Shown here: positions 57,870 through 64,000 of the stretch, piece by piece
Numbering within the stretch: the stretch's first letter is position 1
Layout of the letters: every line of letters begins with the position of its first letter
Assembly (NCBI GenBank): GCA_007115705.1
Contig: QXEO01000243.1
Location: 186,001 to 250,000 of the forward strand
Source: Dactylis glomerata
Lineage: Eukaryota; Streptophyta; Magnoliopsida; Poales; Poaceae
DNA: 64,000 nucleotides
Direction of reading: 5' to 3'
Position numbers and translations under genes: made by a program
Notes under the pieces: generated by a model
Seen by the model: only the letters and a program-made list of their open reading frames with translations
Database searches by the model: none
What the model was told of the DNA's origin: nothing

Positions 57870-58694
57870 TCACGGCCAGGGGGAGTAGGCGCGGGCGCAG
57901 CCGGAGCCGTCGATGATGCGGACGCAGAGGACGGGTGACCTGGCGTGGTGGGTCAGGATGAGAGACCATCCCCGCTCCAGGCCATAGTCGGTGAAGAACC
58001 GCTCCCACCCCTCGGTGAGGTAGCTCTTCCCCTCCTCGTCGTGGAGGACCTCGACGTCATACAACGGCTGTCCGCCGCTGCCATCTTCAATCATGAAGCT
58101 CGTTGGGGGGTTCTTCCCCATCGTGCCGACGAAGCTGGCAGGGAGCGGAAGGCGCTCCTTACTCCCGGGCAGCAGAGGCACCATGGCAGTGGCGAATCCA
58201 TACTTCAGGACGTAGGAGAGCCGCTGTTTGGTCGGCGGGCGCGGCGGCGGCGCTCGCACCTTTTTCGCGGCCGCGCTGGAGGAGCCGCCGACACTCAGGC
58301 CAGCAAGGCCCGGAGGGGCGGCCCCGAATGCCATCGCGGCACCGACGAGGGCGGCCGCCGCCTCCAGGGGCGTTCCAGTGAGACTGGCGACGGAGGTCGC
58401 GGCCGCGGGGACTACGGCGCCACCGGCGGCCGTATCAACGGTCCCACCGGGGGCCGCGACGACGGCGGTGGAGCGGCCGGCCCCGAAAGGCTCGGCGGCG
58501 GCCGCGGCCGCAAGCGCTGCCAAAGTTTTCTTATTGCGGCTGCCCAGTGGGCGGCCGCGCTTCCGGGGCACTGGCTGCGCCGCTGCCAGGCCTCTGGCTC
58601 CGTCCTGACCTCCGAGCGGGCGACCACGCTCGTGCCCGCCTGGCCCATCGCCGGCTCCGGCCCCGGTTCCGCTGGTTGCCCCGAGCGATGACAT
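57870..58694 (-). CDS. Antisense AT-hook and B3-domain-like protein of element C2
   Basis: An intact 274-residue frame runs from MSSLGATSG (58694) to a stop at 57870, opposite to gag-pol. An in-frame ATG further upstream (58817) is possible, but the 58694 start is shared with C1. Residues about 22-29 (ERGRPLGG) and 44-56 (KRGRPLGSRNKKT) are AT-hook-like. The middle is Ala/Gly/Pro-rich and low in complexity. Residues 184-274 resemble a B3 DNA-binding domain: LPASFVGTMG, IEDGSGGQPLYDVEV, then YLTEGWERFFTDYGLERGWS and CVRIIDGSGC. Plant B3 proteins bind DNA in the nucleus, so this is predicted to be a nuclear DNA-binding protein. Upstream sequence resembles a grass 5' UTR (CT-rich, with a TTAAAT motif at about 58788). 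It is probably a captured host gene or an element-evolved regulator; the function is unknown. Confidence 0.75.
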   Translation of the reverse strand: MSSLGATSGTGAGAGDGPGGHERGRPLGGQDGARGLAAAQPVPRKRGRPLGSRNKKTLAALAAAAAAEPFGAGRSTAVVAAPGGTVDTAAGGAVVPAAATSVASLTGTPLEAAAALVGAAMAFGAAPPGLAGLSVGGSSSAAAKKVRAPPPRPPTKQRLSYVLKYGFATAMVPLLPGSKERLPLPASFVGTMGKNPPTSFMIEDGSGGQPLYDVEVLHDEEGKSYLTEGWERFFTDYGLERGWSLILTHHARSPVLCVRIIDGSGCARAYSPWP

Positions 58695-59236
58695 CGAGAT
58701 TGAAGCGGGGGTAGCGGAGGCGACGGTTTGAGGGGGCAAAGGAATGGAGGCGCTCGGGAGTGAAGAAAACCCTCGAGAGCTCCGAGATTTAAGGGCTGGC
58801 AAGACACGAAAAGCCAAGCCGGTTTAATGCAATTAAATCGTACGCGTGGCGTTTCGATGGGACGCGTCACTGACGCCAGTCCCGTTTCGTTACATGACGT
58901 CTACCAGCATCATGATGGTGGTGATTCCGAAGTCAAAATGACAAGACTGGCCACTAGCGCGCTGCGCCGGCCGCCGCGTGGGAACAAGACCCGAAGCGGC
59001 GCAAGTTCCCAGGAAGCAGCACGCCGGCTCGCGGCCGCCAGCCGGGTCGCATCTTGGAACCGGCTCGTCTCGAGGCGGCCGGGAGAACTCCGCAAGGCTC
59101 AACCTCGATGATTAGAGCGACCAAGCCAGACCAGAAACCCTGGGACTTCGACGAAAACGACCAAGTCTTCGGCGAGAAGAGGAACCCGCCGAAGCCCCAT
59201 GCTAGCCCATGAGACTTCGCCAGTTTCGGGGGCTAG
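58695..59236. other. C2 region between the antisense gene and the 3' LTR
   Basis: The presumed promoter/leader side of the antisense gene. It contains TTTAATGCAATTAAAT near 58822 and ends in the polypurine tract CGGGGGCTAG at 59227-59236. Confidence 0.55.
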
Positions 59237-59979
59237 TGTCGTGGGGATGACTTATGGGGTGTGCTACGTGCCGAGCTATTTGCTGGGTGGTGTCCCAGGA
59301 GTCTCCACGGCTCGAAGACAAGAAGACCGGCTCCACCTGGAGGGCCGGCTGTGCCAGTAGCCGGCTGGCGGTTCCACCATGGAAGGCCGGAGCCGGGCGA
59401 CGAAGACAAGAGCCCACCAACGGCTGTTTCGCCAAAAGTGGGCAGGCCCCGACAAGAGCGACAGAGGCCAAGGACAGGAGTGACGAGTGCCACGACCAAG
59501 TCCAACCAATCAGCGACCAAGAACCCTTGCCCACGATAGGATCCAAGGCAAAAGGGAGGGCATATGCCTCCCAGATGCCGGTCCCAGGGGAAAGGAACTT
59601 TATAAAGCGAAGCTGTCAGAGCAGGGCGAAGGGATCACGCCAAGGACGCCGCCGCCGAGGAGCCGGCAGCCGGCCAAATCGTTCCCCAACCTGTAACCAG
59701 GCCCCTGCCTATATAAGGGGGCCTAGACCCTTAGTCTGGGGGGATCCGATCTTCTTCTTCCTCCTCTAGCCCGAACAGCTCGAGGAGCACTGTAATCGAT
59801 ACTATCCAATCAATACGAAGCAGGCAGGAAGTAGGGGTTTACCTCCAACCGGGAGGGCCCTGAACCTGGGTAAACTGCGGTGTCTCAGTTGGCATAATCC
59901 CAAGCCGGACCCATCGTCACCATCGTCGAGCCCCTCCGATAAGCCTCCCCATGGCTACTGTCTCTAAATTCCCACGACA
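59237..59979 (+). repeat. Element C2 3' LTR
   Basis: 743 bp, TGTCGTGGGG to CACGACA; TATATAA at 59710-59716. Confidence 0.95.
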
Positions 59980-62900
59980 AATAGAATTACTCAAATTCTC
60001 ATAATTGAATTTGAATAATTGCAGGGTGACTCAATTATTTTGGCCAGTGATTCTACTAGATGGAGGGCAGTAACACAAAGCTACTGCAAGTGGTTTCACT
60101 CCAAAATCATTTTCAGAATTTAAATGATGATCAAATTAGTGATTTGCTTAAATTTAATAGTAACAAGTTTGTGCACGTTTCAAGTTTGGAAATTTTTGCT
60201 TCTATAATGATCTACATGTTCCAAGGAATCCATAGACTACAAATTTGTAGCAATTGGATCTACAGAACAAAAGTTATAAATTTTATGGTGTTTATAAGTC
60301 ATTTTGCTATTTTATTTTTCACTTCAAAACTTTGTACAGGAACACTGTGGTTTCTCCGCATACATGTGTTCTACACATTGCAAGGATTCCATGGATACCA
60401 AATTTGTAATTTTTGGCCAAGTAGTTATTTTCTTATGAATTTTAGAAGTTGGGTACAGAAACAGGGATTTGAATTTGAATTTGAAATTCAGATTTGACTG
60501 GGCTTTGACTGCTGACTACGACGTGGACAGTTGACCTGACGTGGTGGGGACGTGGCAGCACTAGATTGGCTAGGGCATGCGCGCGCTGACCCGCTCCTGC
60601 TGAACGGTCAACGATGAGATCTGGGCCACAGAATCAGAGATCAACGGCTGGGATTTGGTCCACGGGGTCAAACCCTAATTCCTCACCGGAGCGCACACCG
60701 GCGACGAGCGGCACGGCTCTGGCATCCACATTCCGACCACTCTACGGGGCTACAGGGGAAAAGAAGCTTACCACGGTGATCAGCCTAACGAGGAGGACAC
60801 GTTGGCGAGAGGGCGTCGACGACAACATCCTGGTTCCGCCGAAAAAGCTCATCGGAGCTCCGCTGGCGCTCGGGCGTGCTCGGTCGTTGATGGAGTCCTC
60901 GATGCAGCATTCCCGCGTCCAAAGGATGATGTCCTGGAGTGTCGCATGGCCACGGGGAGTGCGGGGGGTGGTGGCTAGAGGGGCTGGGACGGCCGGGGTT
61001 TGCCGGAATCGACGATCTTCGTCGACGGTCACCGCGGCATGAACGGGCCCCGTGCGAGCTCTACAGGCTCTCTCTGGGATCTACCAAATGGAGGATGTTG
61101 CAGAGAAGGGAGAGGGGAATAGGATGCGCGCGATAGACATGGGGTTTACTCCTCGAATCAATGGATTTGATTCGCATTCAATCGGAATTACACGGCCGTT
61201 TCTCGGGCGCGATTTGGGGCTGAAGAAGAGGGATGATAGGTGGGGTCCACCTGTCAGTGAGGGGGGGGGGGAGAGAGGCGTGCGAGCTACTAGCTAGGCC
61301 GCGGTGTTGCTGGCTGGGCCTGGCTGGTTTGCTCCGGTTTGGGCCCCGGGTGCGGCCCAGTTGGCTGCTGCCCTCCCCTTTTCTCTTTTTCTTTTTTTTG
61401 TTCTGATTTCTTTTTCTTTTGTTTTCTGTTTTTTCTGATTTAGGTTTTGAATTAGCTACACTTGTTTGTTTTGAACGATTTCAAAACTGCCCACTTCTGA
61501 ATTTTAAATAGTGTGGTTCAAACATATAAACAAAGCTTTGGTGTTATTTTGAGAAAGAATAATTGCAAGAAATTAAACATAGTTTTCAAATAACTAGGAA
61601 GCTTTCTTTTTAAATAATAACTTTCTAAAATATTTGGTTTTCAAAATTTATTAAAGAAGGTAAATAAAACAGTAGTGCTTTTGAATATAAAACAACTAAA
61701 CACTTTTGAAGCACTTAAAAGTAAAGTTTTGTAACAAAAATATTTACTACAAGAAGTTAAAATAGCTTCCATAAACAATGGATCTATTTAACTAAATATT
61801 TTCTGAAAACCTTTTGTTTCCAATCTTGGTGTAAAATGGTAAATGAAACAATACTCTTTGAAGAAATATGATTCAAAACTTTATTTGGTATTAAACCCTT
61901 TTGTTAAAATTCCCATGCAAGGATGCTTGCATAAGATTTGAATAATTGCAAAATAACATTTTGAAATTTATTTTCTCAAAATAATCTTTCAAGCCACAAA
62001 GGGAAGTTTGAAATAGTTTTTGTAATAGAGTCTTTAATTAAACTCAAAAAAGTTTTAAATCCCTGTGATTTTTCAGTCAACACAAATAAAATAAAATAAA
62101 ATAAAATATCCAAAATTTGATAAAAACCTGGGATGTTACAGGGAGAGATAAAGAGTCAAGGACAAAAAAAAGTATGGATACAAAAAGTAGCAAAACTCAC
62201 AAGTCTAGCGCGTCAAATATTTCAATAACAGGAGCTTTGGCAGAAGAAGTCTTCCCTGGCGCATCCTTCGGAGAAGAGGTACTCGAAGAAATAAATTCGT
62301 CGAGACGTTTCCTCTTCTTGTCTAGGCTTGGCTGTTCAGAAAAAGCTGGGGGAGGCGACGAAGTGGACCTGCTTTCTTCATGGGAAATTTTGGCATCATC
62401 TCCGTCCTGGCCATCGTCAGCCTCGGGGGCTTCAGAAGTGGTAGATACAGGATCCGCCTGAATTGGCCTCCCCTCTGGAAGAGGAGGACGAGAAACCAAG
62501 AATTGGTGGCCCTATGACAGAGACAGGCACAAACTGTTAGGCCACAATAGCAAATCACAAGAAGGCGAAGGAAAAAGGAGTCGACATAAAGAAAGTCAAA
62601 ACAAAACACATAATACGGGTACTGGATGAGTAGAGTCGAAGCATCAAGCCGCCAAAGCTGGGATCTCATTCTCCTTTGTGAGAGTAGTCAAAGATCTCAC
62701 TCATTTATCGAGACCTTTCTTATCTAGATCCTCCTTGGACACTCGAGAGGGATCCTCTGAGCCAGAGTAAGTCCAAAGCCTTGAGGCACGAGCTTGGAGA
62801 GGCTGAATGCACCTCTGCAGGAAGAAAGCCATAAGTTGTGTTCCTGTTAATGCGCCTCTAGCTGCACTCTTCAAACTCTAAATACGAGATAGCAAAGGCT

Positions 62901-63528
62901 TGAGGTCTTCAATTTCAGTTTCCGTGGGAGGGAAATCCCACGACGCTAGCTTCTGCAGACTCTTGTTGGCATCAAAAGGGGCAATCCCAAATTGATCAAA
63001 GGAAGCAGTTTTCTGGTCCTTGATATAGAACCATTTCTTCCTCCAACCTTGGAATGATGCAGCCATGCTAAACTCTAAATAATGTGCCTCGGCGTGCACA
63101 AAAACAACAGCCCCACCCAGTTCAGGGTTCTTCGATAAGGATACACTAGGGCGGAGGCGGAAAAGAAATTTCCACAGAGTCCAATGGGGCTCAACCCCGA
63201 GAAAAGATTCACAAAGCATAATGAAGCAGGCAATGTGCAGAATAGAGTTTGGCATGAGCTGGTGAAGCTGCACGCCATAAACAAAGAGAAGCCCATGAAG
63301 AAATTCGTGGGCATGAAGAGAAAGTCCGCACAAGAGAAAAGCAAGGAACATCACCCGATAGCCGCTCGGGGGCTTGGGGATGCGCTCGAAGCTGGGGAAG
63401 ACAACCTGATCCCGTTCGATGAGGGATAGATCAGCTTGTTCGAACTCCGAGGGCACCCAGCTAGTCGCCGCGTTAATACTCTTCTTCTTCGACATCTGGT
63501 CCTTGTGCACGACTCTCTTGATGGGCAT

Positions 63529-64000
63529 CTGCTAGAACTATGCTCGGGGGCTGCGAGGAATCTTAGAAGCGCAAGGGAGATGCAGCAATGGTGGCGGTGG
63601 AAGAACAAGGAACTGGTAAACAGTGAAAACCGCTATCTCCCCCTTATAAAGCTTCCTAAGAAAGGAACGTGGGCTGAGATGTGGCGCAACAAGCGGAAGC
63701 GGTAAGCCCACTAATAGGCAGGAAAATTGTAAAATTACTATGATGCCCACGCACAACGGTCAGCGTCCAGTCAAATCACGTACAGAGTGACTCCATCAAT
63801 GACGTCACAATCAATGCGTTGATGAAAAACTAGGAATCAGACACGACTCGATGATTATGGGAATTCATAGAAAATTCAGCAGTAGACGCGAGTACTACTC
63901 TATTAATCAGCGCTGATCAAGGTACCCGACAAATATCCAACAAAAAATGCAGGGCACCAGTGAAGTGACACTTGTTTTTTAGTCTATACCCAAAAATATC
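63529..64000. other. Upstream side of element D's antisense gene, no other gene seen
   Basis: This would hold the promoter of the antisense gene. CCTTATAAAGC at about 63642-63652 contains TATAA, but on the minus strand it reads GCTTTATAAGG, a plausible TATA box about 120 bp before the start codon. D's 3' LTR is not reached. Confidence 0.45.

Larger units (their letters stand above)
50389..59979 (+). mobile_element. Element C2: second Tat-type copy, with intact antisense AT-hook/B3 gene
   Basis: 9591 bp, with LTRs at 50389-51131 and 59237-59979 (743 bp each). The target duplication AATGG/AATAG has one mismatch. Its order and orientation match C1. It was inserted independently of C1, because the target sequences and positions within A's LTRs differ. 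Gag-pol is inactive. Confidence 0.95.
24367..62140 (-). mobile_element. Element A: gypsy-like non-autonomous element with giant LTRs
   Basis: The ends TGTGACGCCCC (24367) and GGGATGTTACA (62140) are flanked by GGGAG at 24362-24366 and 62141-62145. Without the nested elements it consists of a left LTR of 4422 bp (24367-24800, 33312-36045, 45629-46882), an interior of 1236 bp (46883-48118) and a right LTR of 4426 bp (48119-50388, 59985-62140). A tRNA-Met type primer site next to the right LTR shows that it reads on the minus strand. The interior codes only for a decayed zinc-knuckle gag. The layout recalls large retrotransposon derivatives (LARDs), though the interior is shorter than in the classic barley LARDs. 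Confidence 0.92.
48119..62140 (-). repeat. Element A 5' LTR, interrupted by C2
   Basis: Segments are 48119-50388 and 59985-62140. The break is C2, with AATGG at 50384-50388 and AATAG at 59980-59984; the other LTR shows the uninterrupted site CTATAATGGAATTACTC near 35140. An open frame at 60060-60497 has no counterpart of equal length in the other LTR and is not treated as a gene. Confidence 0.92.
23401..63528 (-). pseudogene. Antisense spliced gene of element D (putative gypsy-type transposon domain), split by element A
   Basis: The gene starts at 63528 (MPIKRVVHKDQMSKKK) and reads leftwards. Exon 1 carries the conserved plant 'putative gypsy type transposon' domain (PF04195 type): RDQVVFPSFERIPKPP, VYGVQLHQLMPNSILH, CESFLGVEPHWTLWKF. 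Further exons are inferred at about 62511-62201 (acidic, Ser-rich with a basic KKRKR run), 24325-24111, 24044-23972 and 23933-23401, ending DSDQPML at a stop. Splice sites are GT/AG. Element A sits inside the intron whose donor is at 62200 and acceptor at 24326. Stops at 62878 (TAG) and about 62705 (TGA), a frameshift in the third exon and a 38-nt last intron show decay. Such antisense frames are known accessory genes of Tat-lineage elements; their role is unknown. Confidence 0.75.
19621..64000 (+). mobile_element. Element D: Tat-like Ty3/gypsy element without pol, host of the nest (3' end outside window)
   Basis: D runs as 19621-24366, is interrupted by element A (24367-62140, TSD GGGAG), and resumes from 62141 to the window edge. 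In order it has the 5' LTR, primer binding site, gag and protease on the plus strand, then an antisense multi-exon gene. Reverse transcriptase, RNase H and integrase are absent between protease (ending about 23114) and the antisense gene. The 3' LTR is not reached by 64000. The LTR start is tentative because the second LTR cannot be compared. Confidence 0.8.

Noticed and set aside
36046..59979. C1 and C2 as a segmental duplication of one insertion
   Set aside because: They have different target duplications and different positions within the A LTRs, so they are separate insertions.
60060..60497. 145-codon frame starting MEGSNTKLLQ
   Set aside because: The matching LTR segment (35222-35650) is broken in the same frame and there is no recognisable domain.
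1..64000. CRISPR arrays, bacterial operons, tRNA or rRNA genes
   Set aside because: None is visible; tRNA-like strings are only retrotransposon primer binding sites.

Overview
This window looks like a grass nuclear genome, most likely a Pooideae grass such as a Triticeae or oat relative. The evidence is Stowaway and PIF/Harbinger MITEs, a CACTA transposon and deeply nested Ty3/gypsy retrotransposons of types known from these genomes. I recognise no intact ordinary host gene, no tRNA, rRNA or other RNA gene, and no CRISPR array. The assignment to organism is inference; the element structures are read directly.

Layout. Positions 1-6103 hold the right part of a CACTA (En/Spm) element: a degenerate multi-exon Ptta/En/Spm plus Ulp1-like gene, a small RNase H1 N-domain-like membrane protein gene, palindromic subterminal repeats and the right terminus. 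Positions 6654-10259 are a 3.6 kb chromovirus-type gypsy relic on the minus strand (element E), with both LTRs and an ACCAT target duplication; most of its pol is deleted. Positions 10265-19620 are low-copy-looking sequence with MITEs, local tandem duplications and a few GC-rich, gene-like islands that I cannot identify.

From 19621 to the right edge there is one retrotransposon nest. Element D (plus strand, gag-protease plus a spliced antisense gene, no pol) runs from 19621 past the end of the window. Element A (minus strand, 24367-62140, TSD GGGAG) is inserted in an intron of D's antisense gene. A has LTRs of about 4.42 kb around only 1.24 kb of interior. Three more elements sit in A's LTRs: B (24801-33306, minus, TSD AATAC) and C1 (36046-45623, plus, TSD TCGGT) in the left LTR, and C2 (50389-59979, plus, TSD AATGG/AATAG) in the right LTR. 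Each LTR of A preserves the empty target site of the insertions in the other, so the nesting order D, then A, then B/C1/C2 is supported internally.

C1 and C2 are two copies of one Tat-type gypsy family with two RNase H domains. Their gag-pol frames carry many stops, mostly CAG to TAG, yet C2 keeps an uninterrupted antisense reading frame near its 3' LTR. That frame encodes two AT-hook-like motifs and a B3-like DNA-binding domain. This antisense AT-hook/B3 gene is the most unusual thing I see. D carries an unrelated antisense gene (putative gypsy-type transposon domain) in the same relative place.
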